Assembly (NCBI GenBank): GCA_009786535.1
Contig: WQRX01000007.1
Coordinates: 1-64,000, forward strand
Direction: 5' to 3'
DNA length: 64,000 bases
Origin: Defluviitaleaceae bacterium
GTDB taxonomy: Bacteria; Bacillota; Clostridia; Lachnospirales; WQUN01
Made by a program: the position numbers and the translations under genes. The notes under the pieces are model-generated. The model did no database searches and was not told the DNA's origin. It saw only the letters and a program-made list of their open reading frames with translations. Positions 8,593 through 17,680 of the stretch are shown here, one piece after another (position 1 is the stretch's first letter; each line of letters starts with the position of its first letter).

Positions 8593-11500
8593 TTAATACA
8601 CATACACCACGCCGCTGGTGTCGTCCATTCTTACGCTTGCGCCCAGCATTTCGGAGATAAAATGCAGGGGTACAAAGGTGCGTCCGTCTATTACCACGGG
8701 TGTACCCATGTTATTTGGTAAGGGTTCGCCGATGAGCAGTGAGAGGGTTGCGCCTTGGTAGGTGAGGATAACGGCGGCGTTTGCGCTGTCCCAATTGACT
8801 TGAATGTCCATGGCATTTGCGATAATGCGCAAGGGTACCATGGTGCGGTCATTTTCGATGAAGGGGGCCGCGTCGCTTACTTGCAAGCGTCCGTTTTGCA
8901 TAAATTGGGGCTGGTCAATGGTTAGGCGCATCAATGGCTGGTTTTGCGGTGGTAGCGGAAGTATCGCGGGCGCGGGTACATATTGACCAATAATCGCTTC
9001 CCCCAGCGCGCTTGTGGTAAAGGTAATTGTCTGCGTTTCGTAGTCAAAATGACTGGGAAGGGGAAGCAAATCGCCTGTTTCGTCCATCATCCATACGCTG
9101 TATGCCGCTTCTGCGGGCAAAGTGACCGTAATGCGCCCCGCTAAAAATTGCATGGGCACCGTACCCGCATACACAGATAGGCTAAACAGACCGGGTGTGC
9201 CAACGAAACCAATACTTTGCAAAATGTGGGTTTCTTCGGCGGTAAGGGCTTCGGTTTCCAAAGAAAGAGTAATATTTGCGGAACGCGCCTGTGTGCCAAT
9301 GCTGTGTACAGCTTCGCTGTTTAGGCTAACGCTTCCGCTTGGGAAATTAACGGCTACGCCCATGTCCGCATCTGCGATACGACGCATTGCGGAACGGGGA
9401 AGGGTAACGGCACTGGCATCTTCAATACCGTCGAGGTTAAAGTGAATCATATCGTCCTGCGCTTGGTTAATTAGGCGGTTTACATGGCTTGGGGGAAGGT
9501 CAAGGGTTACACGCCCTGCTTCCACGCGGTAGGTGGTGTCGCCCGCAATGGTGGGCGCGGAGGTAGCCTCTGGCGCGGGGGTGGGCGCAGGAGCTGGCGC
9601 AGGTTGTGAAGGCTCGGAAGGCGTATAACCGCCGCCGTCTTGTGCCGCTTGGGGCGTAAGGTTTACGGTTACGTTAAGGGTTGCGGTTTCGCCATCGCGG
9701 GTAACAATAATGGCAAATGTGCCGCTAATCGCGCTTTGCCCATGGGTGGGGCGCGTGCCACTTACGGTAATGTTCGTACCACTTACGGTGGCGCTTACCC
9801 CTGCGGGAAGGGCGGTCGTATCAAGCGTAACCACGCCCGTAGCCGCGCCCGTTACCGCAACAGTAGCGGAAGGGGAAACGTTATTAACCGTTACCGCCGA
9901 CGGGGTAAGGATAATCATTTCCACTGCGTATTCTACAATTTCAATGGTGAAGTTTGCGGTAAAATCTTCTGTACGGGTAAGGCCGTATTCAATGGTTACC
10001 CGTACAACAACGGTACCGGGGGCAATAGCGGTAAGAAGCCCTTCGGGGGTGATTGTTGCATAATCGTAGCCGCTGTAAATGCTCCAAATAATCTCATCGT
10101 TGGTTGCGTCGGCAGGGGCTACCGTGCCGCTAAGGGTGCGGGTGCCACCTACGGAAATGTCCGCCGTGTCTACGCTTGTGATACCCGTAACAGCGATGTG
10201 GGCTGTAACGGTTACATCGCCTACTGTACCGCCGATGTGTTCAAAAGAAGAGTCGCCACCACCCGTTCCTACGTTAAATTCGTAGTTGCTACTTACACGG
10301 GTGTTGCCTGTAATGGTGCCGCCTGTCATGATGGCGCTGGCGTCAACGGTAATCCATACACCATAACCGCCGCCGGCTAATCCTGTATTGCCAGTAATAA
10401 TACCGCCGCTCATGGTAAAAGTACTGTTGCTTCCTGTTAATTGCACACCGCTGCCGCTAACGGAATTGCGGGAACCATTGCCCGTAATCGTGCCGCCCAG
10501 CATAGTGAAGGAGTTTGTCCCTACATTAGAAAGGAATACACCGCCGCCGTCGGGTGAGCGGTTATCGCGGATATAACCGCTACGCAGGGTAACGGAACCG
10601 CCGTCACGGATGTTTATACCGCCACCCTGGCCACTCCATTCTGGGTCGCCATTGGCAATGGTAATGCCGTCAATTATCACCGTGCCGCCTCGTACATCGA
10701 AAACGGAGTGCCGTGTAGATTCATTACTACGGCGAATCGTACCCGTACCCGCAAAAGTGATATTCATTCCTGTGGGGATGGTAATTATACTCGTGGTTTC
10801 AATTGTATAATTAATTGTAAGCGTTGTGGGTGTAGTATCTACTATCATGGCAATAAAGGCACGCAATTGCGCTTCGTTGGTAATTTGCATATCGGTTGGA
10901 GCGTTGCCTACATTGTTTATATTTGTCCCCGTTGCGGGTGTATCTGTTGTGCTAAGATTATTTAACGCGCCATCGGCTACATTGCCAAAAATGTAACCCC
11001 CGTTAATCGTAATAGGTGCGTCTGCATTTAAACTAAATACACCGCCACCATCGTCCCTTGCTGTGTTACCGTAAATATAACCATTATTCATAATAAAGCT
11101 GTTGCCACTGTGGGTTATATTTACGCCACCACCACGGCCCCCATAAGTAGAACCACCAATGGTTGTGTTGCCGCGTATGGTACCGCCATTCATGATAAAT
11201 GAAGTGTCGGAGTGTGCGCCCCCTGCGGTTACACCTACACCGCCCCCGCTACCACGGGCAATATTATTTTCAATATAACCACCGTACATGGTAAAGGTGC
11301 TTCCTGCGGTTATTACTACGCCACCGCCTTGGTTATTACCAAACGATTCGTTATTGTGTATACGTCCGCTTATCATTGTAAGTGTTGCAGGGCCTTGTGC
11401 TTCCAGCGTCATGCTGCCTACGGCTAATCTCACGCCTACGCGAATGCCCGCGCCACCACTGCTAACGCGACCGCCCGTAATTGAAATACCGTCAATGGTT

Positions 11501-11994
11501 AGGTCTGCGCCCGGTTCTACAATAATGACTTGCCCTGTGTTAGAGTTCGTATTTATACTGCGCAGTGTACCGTTACCACTAAACATAACGGGATGGGAAT
11601 TTTCGGGAATAATTATGCGATTTTCCGTTTCAATATCCCCGTTAAAAACAAAATTGGTGGGGCCCGACATGTTGTTTAATGAAGTTTGTAATTGCGTTGC
11701 GCTGGTGACATTAACTATTTGCATACTTAATGGCATAAACATCAACGCCGCAGGGCTTACCGCCGCGGGGGGAAGCGCAAGTTCGGGGGTAATGGGTACT
11801 GCGCCCCAAGCGGGCGGTGTACCCAGCGCGGGCGGCGAGGTGGTATCTACCCCATAATTGCCCACATAAAAATAGATGCCACTGCCGCTTTCGGCCGATA
11901 CCGGCATCACTAAACCCGACAATGCAGCTGAGAGGGTGAGCACCAGCGCCATAAGTAAAGCTCCGATGCGTCTGCTTTTGTTTCCGTTTCTCAT
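8593..11994 (-). CDS. Large secreted surface protein: beta-helix, Ig-like and copper amine oxidase-like domains
   Basis: About 1133 residues. A signal peptide covers roughly 1-35. A right-handed parallel beta-helix follows (about 90-620), with many repeats of the form T-(M/I)-x-G-G-x-I-x-G-N. Next come a bacterial Ig-like (Big_2) domain, a second beta-sandwich, a Pro/Ala linker, a Ser/Thr-rich region and a C-terminal copper amine oxidase-like pair of repeats. There is no LPxTG motif. Likely role is adhesion or polysaccharide binding at the cell surface. The ATG at 11994 has AGGGA nine bases upstream; an alternative ATG is at 12003. It is divergent from an HTH-TPR regulator. Confidence 0.85.
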   Translation of the reverse strand: MRNGNKSRRIGALLMALVLTLSAALSGLVMPVSAESGSGIYFYVGNYGVDTTSPPALGTPPAWGAVPITPELALPPAAVSPAALMFMPLSMQIVNVTSATQLQTSLNNMSGPTNFVFNGDIETENRIIIPENSHPVMFSGNGTLRSINTNSNTGQVIIVEPGADLTIDGISITGGRVSSGGAGIRVGVRLAVGSMTLEAQGPATLTMISGRIHNNESFGNNQGGGVVITAGSTFTMYGGYIENNIARGSGGGVGVTAGGAHSDTSFIMNGGTIRGNTTIGGSTYGGRGGGVNITHSGNSFIMNNGYIYGNTARDDGGGVFSLNADAPITINGGYIFGNVADGALNNLSTTDTPATGTNINNVGNAPTDMQITNEAQLRAFIAMIVDTTPTTLTINYTIETTSIITIPTGMNITFAGTGTIRRSNESTRHSVFDVRGGTVIIDGITIANGDPEWSGQGGGINIRDGGSVTLRSGYIRDNRSPDGGGVFLSNVGTNSFTMLGGTITGNGSRNSVSGSGVQLTGSNSTFTMSGGIITGNTGLAGGGYGVWITVDASAIMTGGTITGNTRVSSNYEFNVGTGGGDSSFEHIGGTVGDVTVTAHIAVTGITSVDTADISVGGTRTLSGTVAPADATNDEIIWSIYSGYDYATITPEGLLTAIAPGTVVVRVTIEYGLTRTEDFTANFTIEIVEYAVEMIILTPSAVTVNNVSPSATVAVTGAATGVVTLDTTALPAGVSATVSGTNITVSGTRPTHGQSAISGTFAIIVTRDGETATLNVTVNLTPQAAQDGGGYTPSEPSQPAPAPAPTPAPEATSAPTIAGDTTYRVEAGRVTLDLPPSHVNRLINQAQDDMIHFNLDGIEDASAVTLPRSAMRRIADADMGVAVNFPSGSVSLNSEAVHSIGTQARSANITLSLETEALTAEETHILQSIGFVGTPGLFSLSVYAGTVPMQFLAGRITVTLPAEAAYSVWMMDETGDLLPLPSHFDYETQTITFTTSALGEAIIGQYVPAPAILPLPPQNQPLMRLTIDQPQFMQNGRLQVSDAAPFIENDRTMVPLRIIANAMDIQVNWDSANAAVILTYQGATLSLLIGEPLPNNMGTPVVIDGRTFVPLHFISEMLGASVRMDDTSGVVYVY

Positions 11995-12067
11995 TAAATC
12001 CATTCCCTTCGTATATATAATATGCTTATAGCTTTACATACTAAACGTGAGAAGGACAAGAGATAAA

Positions 12068-12102
12068 TGTGTACCTTTTTAGTGACATTTGTGTACCTTT
12101 TT
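12068..12102. promoter_or_regulatory. Direct repeat, candidate operator between surface protein and HTH-TPR regulator
   Basis: TGTGTACCTTTTT occurs twice (12068-12080 and 12090-12102), 22 bases apart, or two helical turns. The pair lies between the divergent genes and upstream of the regulator promoter. Such spacing suits a dimer or cooperative DNA-binding protein. The adjacent HTH-TPR protein is the obvious candidate; this is inference. Confidence 0.5.
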
Positions 12103-12131
12103 GGCAAAAAAAGAAATGTCGCAAAATGATA

Positions 12132-12140
12132 TGCTATACT
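12132..12140 (+). promoter_or_regulatory. Extended -10 promoter of the HTH-TPR regulator
   Basis: TGCTATACT is an extended -10 element without a good -35 box, about 30 bases before the ATG at 12169. AGGAGG at 12158-12163 is the ribosome binding site. Confidence 0.5.
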
Positions 12141-12168
12141 GATTCTAATCGAAAAACAGGAGGCAGCC

Positions 12169-13158
12169 ATGGCATTATTTAACGCAAATCTCATTATACG
12201 GGAAACCCGCAAGGCGCGGGGTTTAACGCAAGAAAAACTCGCCGAAGGCATATGCTCCCGCGAGACGATTGTTAAGTTGGAAAAAGGGCAACGCAAGCCC
12301 AACTGGTACGTGTATCGAGAGCTTATGCGCCGTCTGGGTATAAACGATGAAAGCCCCCAGCAGGATAATTTTGTCTCGGACGAAGAAGTTAGCATGTTCC
12401 AGTGGCTTAACAATTGCTACGGACTTATTAGCGTAAATAAATTTGACAAAGCCCTTGCGGAAATTAAACAACGAGATACAGACGATTCACCCCTTTGGAC
12501 AAGCGGTTTGTGGCACACCATGTTTCTGCGCCTAAAGGCGTATTTTTATTCCAGCACATTACACGCAGAAAGGCAAACCAACCCACATGTAGACCCACAA
12601 CGCACCGTTGATTGTGCTTTGGCTTACTTAGAATATACCCGCGCTAATTTCGACGTGGATAAAATCACTACCTACTTCCTAGCCACCCACGAGTACGAGA
12701 TGCTTAATTACCTTGCCACGGCGTATACGTGGCTGGATAAAAAAGATACTGCCGTTAAAATATGGATGGATATGAAAAAAAACGCCGAAAAACAATACAC
12801 CCTCAGCACAGGGGGTTTACCCCAAAGCGTAACCTTGCAATACCGTAATATGTTAGTCCATTTGGGCGAAGCCTTAAATCGAATGGAACGCTTTGAAGAA
12901 AGTCTAAAAATAGCCGAAGAAGGGCTTGCAAGCTATAACTTTAGCCACCATTCCCCTGTAAGCTATGTGCAATATCAAATCATTAAAGCCACTGCACTGC
13001 GTAGCCTTAACCGCGTAGAAGAATCACGCGAGTTATCCAAACGCGTGTTACTCACCATGTACATTTTCGATGGTTACGGCGGTATAGACTTCGCCCTTAA
13101 CAAAAAGGAATACGAAGAACAATACGGAGAAACACTGGATTTGTCCGTGCCTTGGTAG
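12169..13158 (+). CDS. XRE-family regulator with TPR-like C-terminal domain
   Basis: This 329-residue cytoplasmic transcription factor has an N-terminal HTH (about residues 8-58, with TQEKLAEGICSRETIVKLEKG) followed by about 250 residues of helical repeats. The layout matches the Rgg/PlcR-like (RRNPP) group, in which the TPR domain binds a signalling peptide, but no peptide gene is visible nearby. It is divergent from the beta-helix surface protein, which it may control through the 22-base-spaced repeat. AGGAGG supports the start. Confidence 0.8.
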   Translation: MALFNANLIIRETRKARGLTQEKLAEGICSRETIVKLEKGQRKPNWYVYRELMRRLGINDESPQQDNFVSDEEVSMFQWLNNCYGLISVNKFDKALAEIKQRDTDDSPLWTSGLWHTMFLRLKAYFYSSTLHAERQTNPHVDPQRTVDCALAYLEYTRANFDVDKITTYFLATHEYEMLNYLATAYTWLDKKDTAVKIWMDMKKNAEKQYTLSTGGLPQSVTLQYRNMLVHLGEALNRMERFEESLKIAEEGLASYNFSHHSPVSYVQYQIIKATALRSLNRVEESRELSKRVLLTMYIFDGYGGIDFALNKKEYEEQYGETLDLSVPW

Positions 13159-13167
13159 GGGAAATAA

Positions 13168-13194
13168 AAAAGCCGCATTTTATCTGCGGCTTTT
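13168..13194. terminator. Bidirectional terminator
   Basis: AAAAGCCGCA and TGCGGCTTTT flank a seven-base loop. It serves the HTH-TPR gene on one strand and the sugar isomerase gene on the other. Confidence 0.8.
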
Positions 13195-13205
13195 ACCGGC
13201 TTCGC

Positions 13206-14171
13206 TTACGCCCACCACATTTGCGCGGGGGGTTCGTACATTAGAATGGGTTTGAGAAATTCGATAGCTTTTTCTAAGCCTTCTTCGATGGACATTAGAC
13301 CGTCTTCATGTTCGATGGAAATTGCGCCGTCGTAGCCGATGGCGCGCAAAGTGGATATCATGTCACGCCATTGCTTTTCGCCGTGACCGTAGCCTACAGT
13401 ACGGAACACCCAGCCGCGCCCTAAGAAGTCGTCATAGCGGGTGGTTTCCAATACGCCGTTAACCGCTACGTTTGCGGGGTCTATACGCGTGTCCTTCGCG
13501 TGGAAGTGGTGGATAGCGCCCTTCATGGCTTTTAACGCTTCCACAGGGTCGATACCTTGCCAATAAAGGTGGCTGGGGTCAAAGTTTGCGCCAATGGCAG
13601 GACCTACGGCTTCGCGCAGTTGCATAAGCGTGCGCGGGTTGTACACACAAAAGCCCGGGTGCATTTCCAAGGCAATTTTGGTTACGCCATATTCTGCCGC
13701 TTCTTTCACCGCACTTTTCCAATACGGCACAAGCACCTCGTCCCATTGGTATTTTAGCACTTCCAAGAAGTCGGGCGGCCACGCGCAGGTTACCCAGTTG
13801 GGGTATTTTGCGCCCGCATGGTCGCCGGGGCAGCCGCCGAAGGTGATTACGGTATCCACGCCCAGCTTTTGCGCAACTTTGCAGGTATTGATAAAGTCCT
13901 CGTGGTCTTTGTCACGCACGGCTTTATCGGGGTGTACGGGGTTGCCATGCACGCTTAACGCACTGATGGTGAGGTTATGCTTCGCCAGCGCCGCCTTTAA
14001 ATTGTCGATAATGGAAGGGTCTGCAAGGGCTTTAACAGGGTCAAGATGCGCGTTACCGGGGAAGCCACCGCAGCCAATTTCCACCGTTTGCACGCCCAAA
14101 CTCGCCAAATATGCGAAGGCTTCCTCCACGGGCTTACCGCTAAGGGGTACGGTTAATACGCCGAGTTTCAT
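13206..14171 (-). CDS. Sugar phosphate isomerase/epimerase, TIM-barrel family
   Basis: A 321-residue protein of the xylose isomerase-like TIM-barrel (AP_endonuc_2) family. Metal-ligand regions are visible: the ALEMHPG, ANFDPSHLYWQG, HHFHAKD and SIEHED blocks supply Glu, Asp/His, His and Glu. The reaction is probably isomerisation or epimerisation of a sugar or cyclitol. It follows a Gfo/Idh/MocA oxidoreductase by 15 bases on the same strand, a pairing typical of inositol or rare-sugar catabolism. No transporter or specific regulator is adjacent. Confidence 0.88.
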   Translation of the reverse strand: MKLGVLTVPLSGKPVEEAFAYLASLGVQTVEIGCGGFPGNAHLDPVKALADPSIIDNLKAALAKHNLTISALSVHGNPVHPDKAVRDKDHEDFINTCKVAQKLGVDTVITFGGCPGDHAGAKYPNWVTCAWPPDFLEVLKYQWDEVLVPYWKSAVKEAAEYGVTKIALEMHPGFCVYNPRTLMQLREAVGPAIGANFDPSHLYWQGIDPVEALKAMKGAIHHFHAKDTRIDPANVAVNGVLETTRYDDFLGRGWVFRTVGYGHGEKQWRDMISTLRAIGYDGAISIEHEDGLMSIEEGLEKAIEFLKPILMYEPPAQMWWA

Positions 14172-14186
14172 ATAAATACCTCCAAC

Positions 14187-15308
14187 TTACTTCTTCTTCG
14201 CCTTTGCGGGCGCTTTCGCAGGTGCGGCGGACTTAAACTCCACCAGCTTGCCCGTTGCGGCGGATTTGTAAATGGCTTCCAAAATTTCTGTTACTACGCA
14301 AGCCTGCTCGGGCAATACCACCAGCGGCGTGCCTTTTTGGATAGCATTAATAAAGGTCATTTGCTCAAAAATTTGCGGGTCGTTGTGGTCGCCGTCAAAG
14401 AACGCAACACCGCCCCTGTGCATATTTGGTTTCTTCTCGTAAAGCAGACCAAAGTCATCGCCATTGTAGCGCACGCCGTCCTTCATGTCTGCGCCGCCCT
14501 TTGTGCCGCATAGTGTGGCTTGGGCTTCCACAGTTTCCAACATATTAATTGCCCAGCTGGATTCGAGTACAATGGTTGAGCCGTCTTCCATGGTAATAAA
14601 GCCGAAGGCAGAGTCTTCCACGGTAAATTCCTTGGGGTTCCATGGACCGAAGGCGTTACCGCAGTTACCATTGCCGTTGAGCTTTTTATACGTATTACCC
14701 ATTACAGACTTGGGCTTGTAATTATTCATTAGCCACAGGGTGAGGTCCAGCGCGTGGGTGCCGATGTCGATAAGCGGACCGCCGCCTTGCTCTTCCTCGT
14801 TAAGGAAAACGCCCCACGTAGGTACAGCACGGCGGCGAAGCGCGTGGGCTTTTGCGAAGTAAATGTCACCCAAGTCGCCGCGCTCTACGCTGGCTTTAAT
14901 ATTTTGGCTGGTAGGGAAGAAACGCGTCTGATAGCCGATGGTGAGCAGCTTTTTGGTGCGCTTGGCTGCATCTACCATAGCGCGGGCTTCCTTGGCGGTT
15001 TTTGCCATGGGCTTTTCACACATTACGTGGTTGCCCGCTTCCAACGCCGCGATGGTAATAACGGAGTGCGATTTGTTGGGCGTAAGTACATACACCATAT
15101 CCAACTTTTCTTCTTTAAGCATTTTCTTGTAGTCGGTGTATACCTTTGCTTTGGGTGTGCCGTAGTCTTTGGCGGCTTTTTCTGCGCGGTCTTTTACAAT
15201 GTCGCAGAAGGCGACCATGTCGGCCTTACCTGTTTTTTGCAAGCTTGGCATGTGTTTGCCGTTGGCGATGCCGCCGCATCCGATGATACCCGCTTTCAAT
15301 TTTGCCAT
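14187..15308 (-). CDS. Gfo/Idh/MocA-family NAD(P)-dependent oxidoreductase
   Basis: This 373-residue dehydrogenase has an N-terminal Rossmann fold with GIIGCGGIA (residues 8-16), the EKPMA motif, and the catalytic-region pattern DIGTHALDLTLWL. It oxidises a sugar or inositol-like substrate with NAD(P). The C-terminus carries an unusual Ala/Lys/Pro tail (APAKAPAKAKKK) not needed for the fold. AGGAGG precedes the ATG. It is first in a two-gene operon with the TIM-barrel isomerase and is divergent from a DtxR-type regulator. Confidence 0.9.
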   Translation of the reverse strand: MAKLKAGIIGCGGIANGKHMPSLQKTGKADMVAFCDIVKDRAEKAAKDYGTPKAKVYTDYKKMLKEEKLDMVYVLTPNKSHSVITIAALEAGNHVMCEKPMAKTAKEARAMVDAAKRTKKLLTIGYQTRFFPTSQNIKASVERGDLGDIYFAKAHALRRRAVPTWGVFLNEEEQGGGPLIDIGTHALDLTLWLMNNYKPKSVMGNTYKKLNGNGNCGNAFGPWNPKEFTVEDSAFGFITMEDGSTIVLESSWAINMLETVEAQATLCGTKGGADMKDGVRYNGDDFGLLYEKKPNMHRGGVAFFDGDHNDPQIFEQMTFINAIQKGTPLVVLPEQACVVTEILEAIYKSAATGKLVEFKSAAPAKAPAKAKKK

Positions 15309-15325
15309 GAGAATCCTCCTATGCG

Positions 15326-15349
15326 CAATTTTTGACCTGCCAAAAATTG
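15326..15349. promoter_or_regulatory. Nine-base inverted repeat in the Gfo/DtxR divergent region
   Basis: CAATTTTTG (15326-15334) and CAAAAATTG (15341-15349) are perfect complements around ACCTGC. The element lies upstream of both divergent genes and could be an operator or mRNA leader hairpin for the oxidoreductase operon. Confidence 0.4.
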
Positions 15350-15357
15350 TTGCGCTC

Positions 15358-15399
15358 TTGGGTTTTATTTGTGGATATTGTATAATGAGAATTAGCTAA
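15358..15399 (+). promoter_or_regulatory. Promoter of the DtxR-like gene with a TTAGCTAA palindrome
   Basis: TTGGGT (15358-15363) and TATAAT (15381-15386) are 17 bases apart. The palindrome TTAGCTAA (15392-15399), at the expected start of transcription, has the TTAG/CTAA halves seen in DtxR-family boxes and may be an autoregulatory site. Confidence 0.5.
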
Positions 15400-15427
15400 A
15401 CGCAATAGTTGATTGGAGAGTTGCACG

Positions 15428-15802
15428 ATGAAAATTCAAGCCAGCGCAGAAGATTATCTGGAAGCCATATGGGTACTCACACAAAACGGCGCAAAAGCAC
15501 GCGCAACCGACCTTGCCGCGCATATGGGCTTTGCCAAACCCACCATTAGCATCATTGTGAAAAAGTTCAAGGACAACGGCTACCTTACCATCGAAGACGA
15601 ACGGTACATCACCCTTACAGAAAAGGGGGCGGAAATTGCCAAGCGCGTTCACCAACGGCATACGTTGCTTTCGCAAGTGCTTATGGCAATTGGCGTAAGC
15701 GAAAAACAGGCATACGAAGATGCCTGTAAACTAGAACACGCCATTAGCGAGGAAACATTTGAATGTATACAGCGGTTCTTTAAAAAAGTGAAAAAGGGCT
15801 AA
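15428..15802 (+). CDS. DtxR/MntR-family metal-dependent regulator
   Basis: A 124-residue protein with the DtxR-type N-terminal winged helix (SAEDYLEAIWVL, then the LAAHMGFAKPTISIIVKKF recognition region) and the metal-binding dimerisation domain (RHTLLSQVL...CKLEHAIS). The H-x(n)-C-x-x-E-H pattern supplies metal ligands. It lacks the SH3-like third domain, as MntR does. It probably senses iron or manganese. GGAGAG eight bases upstream selects the ATG at 15428 over a TTG at 15413. No metal transporter gene is adjacent. Confidence 0.85.
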   Translation: MKIQASAEDYLEAIWVLTQNGAKARATDLAAHMGFAKPTISIIVKKFKDNGYLTIEDERYITLTEKGAEIAKRVHQRHTLLSQVLMAIGVSEKQAYEDACKLEHAISEETFECIQRFFKKVKKG

Positions 15803-15825
15803 CAGTGTGTCCAACCGCACACTGC

Positions 15826-16959
15826 CTAAACGTCCGGCAAAGCCCTTGCTTCCAGCGCTTCTATTAGCCTTGCGGGGTTTATAACGGTGCTAAGAGAGTA
15901 GGTGCGCCCGTTTCTTTCAAGGTACAGGGTGTCCCCCGTTTCAAAGACCAAGGATAGGAATAATTCCGGGGTAATGTTGGGGTAAACCTGTACACACAGG
16001 GCGTACATACCCGCCAGCCATGGCACGGCACCGCTGTTTCCGCCCCTTCGGTCAAATACATATTCTGTGTTGCTATTGTGGGAAGGGCGCACCCGTGAAT
16101 CAACAGGCACTAGGATTTGGCGCGGTCTTGGTGGGTGCGTGTCATAGGTTTCAAAAAAAGCATCGCCCCAGAATACCGGGGTGGTAAAGGAGTGTAAATC
16201 GTCCGGGTCTGCCAGTGGGTCACGCCCTAACCCACCTAGAGAGAAGCGGTCGTTTTCAGACCAAGTGGGAAAAATAACGAAAATATTGGCTTCTCTTGCC
16301 CGCTCTACCGCGTCATATAATTCCTGTGCGCCGCGGTGGTTGGGGTTTTGCCCCAGCATAATGCCGATAACCCGCACCCGTTCTTCTTCGGGCAGGTGTT
16401 GGTTTATTTCAATGATTCTATCAATGCTTTGCGCATAATGCGCTACGTTATAAAAAATGAACGGCGGTGCAAAAAATCCTGCGGTTGTGGAGATATAAAA
16501 CAGATTGGCTTCCGGGGCTACGCCGATGTCTCGGCTTACTGCATAGGCGGCTAACGTGCCGTGCAAGGAAGCATAGCTGTCGCCTACTTGGTTAAGAATT
16601 TCATATAATCGCACGCGCCCCGCAAATTGCCCGTGGCTTACCAATAAATCCTGGTCAATTATCGCAACGCCAACGCCACTGCCTGTGATACCGCGCTCAT
16701 GCAAGGCACGCACGCCCAAGCCCGGATTTTTGCCAAATTCCATAATGATATCCGATTCCGGTGGTGGGTTTGTGCCGCGCCTTGGTGGTGTGTTGTATGC
16801 GATTAATGGGGCAGTGCCTTCACTAAGCAGCGACAAATCAACCAAATACGTTCTTAGATTGTTTATCCAAAATATTAACGCGCCATAGAGCATCACTATC
16901 ACGATAAAAATAGATAGCACGATATACGTTATTTTTCTTCTTTTTGTTTTTTTCATCAT
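15826..16959 (-). CDS. Membrane-anchored subtilase-like (S8) protein
   Basis: A 377-residue protein with a basic N-terminus, one transmembrane helix (about 10-32) and an extracellular S8-like domain. The triad positions are D102 (AIIDQD), H133 (LHGTLAA) and S309 (GGNSGAVPWLAG). The flanking sequences are divergent: GTSMATP is replaced by GNSGAVP, and the usual AAGN oxyanion segment reads FPTWSEND. Activity is therefore plausible but not certain. The ATG at 16959 has GAGGGG upstream. It follows the MotA-like gene by ten bases and is probably cotranscribed. Confidence 0.75.
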   Translation of the reverse strand: MMKKTKRRKITYIVLSIFIVIVMLYGALIFWINNLRTYLVDLSLLSEGTAPLIAYNTPPRRGTNPPPESDIIMEFGKNPGLGVRALHERGITGSGVGVAIIDQDLLVSHGQFAGRVRLYEILNQVGDSYASLHGTLAAYAVSRDIGVAPEANLFYISTTAGFFAPPFIFYNVAHYAQSIDRIIEINQHLPEEERVRVIGIMLGQNPNHRGAQELYDAVERAREANIFVIFPTWSENDRFSLGGLGRDPLADPDDLHSFTTPVFWGDAFFETYDTHPPRPRQILVPVDSRVRPSHNSNTEYVFDRRGGNSGAVPWLAGMYALCVQVYPNITPELFLSLVFETGDTLYLERNGRTYSLSTVINPARLIEALEARALPDV

Positions 16960-16969
16960 GCCTCGCCCC

Positions 16970-17551
16970 TCATTCATCCTGCTTGCGGAAGGAAATTTCC
17001 TCCGCATTAATAATCTCCTCGGGGGTGATGCCTTGGCGATAACAAAGTTCCAGCATTTTGTCGATGACTTGGCGTTCGTTGATGAGGATTTTTTGCTCGG
17101 CGTTACGGCGGTTTTCTAAGAGATAGATGGCGGGGTGGAAGAATACGAAGTTGATAAATGCGGCGTAAACAGCAGAAAGGAGTGAAACGGATAGCATAGG
17201 CCCTAATGCACTTGGGTCATCTAACGTTAAAAGCATTATCACTATCGACGACGCGACCGCTATCACTGCGCTACCGTACACGGCTTTGCTTATCATGCGA
17301 AATAGGCGTATGGCTTTATCGCGCGTTTGCTCGGGTAGCACATATCGTTTGTTAATTATCGCATTTATCGCGACGATAAAGGTCTTGTTTTCGCCTGTGA
17401 TTAGAATTACGCCCACAATGGCAAAGACCAGCCAAATAATAGAGGGTGCATCTAAAAATTGTCCCAACCACCACGTTTGCCAATTAGCCGAAATTGCCAT
17501 TAGCACAAAAAATCCAAAAAATATTACTACATAACCCATTAACCGTTTCAT
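16970..17551 (-). CDS. MotA-like membrane protein
   Basis: A 193-residue protein with about four transmembrane helices. The FLDAPSII segment near the N-terminus resembles the FIDxPS motif of MotA. A C-terminal cytoplasmic tail (INERQVIDKMLELCYRQGITPEEI) resembles MotA stator subunits and their relatives. No MotB partner or flagellar gene is present in the window, so a flagellar role is not supported. It shares an operon with the anchored subtilase. I choose the ATG at 17551 (AAAGG nine bases upstream); 17560 is possible. Confidence 0.55.
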   Translation of the reverse strand: MKRLMGYVVIFFGFFVLMAISANWQTWWLGQFLDAPSIIWLVFAIVGVILITGENKTFIVAINAIINKRYVLPEQTRDKAIRLFRMISKAVYGSAVIAVASSIVIMLLTLDDPSALGPMLSVSLLSAVYAAFINFVFFHPAIYLLENRRNAEQKILINERQVIDKMLELCYRQGITPEEIINAEEISFRKQDE

Positions 17552-17592
17552 ATCCCTCATCCTTTCTTGGGCATACGCCCTACACGAAGTGT

Positions 17593-17629
17593 CACGAACA
17601 GATTTTTCTGTTCGTGGAAAAAGTATACT
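17593..17629 (-). promoter_or_regulatory. Promoter with ten-base palindrome for the MotA-like/subtilase operon
   Basis: On the minus strand TATACT (17629-17624) is followed, at the likely start of transcription, by a perfect palindrome: CACGAACAGA (17593-17602) with TCTGTTCGTG (17607-17616). It may be an operator for an unidentified repressor or a 5' leader hairpin. Confidence 0.5.
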
Positions 17630-17680
17630 CCGCGGAAGATGAAGAAGTCATGAGGATTTGATGAAGATTTGATGAAGAAA

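Noticed and set aside
17593..17616. Possible LexA box at the MotA-like promoter
   Set aside because: The arms contain CGAAC and GTTCG, but the gap between them is ten bases rather than the four-base gap of Gram-positive LexA sites.
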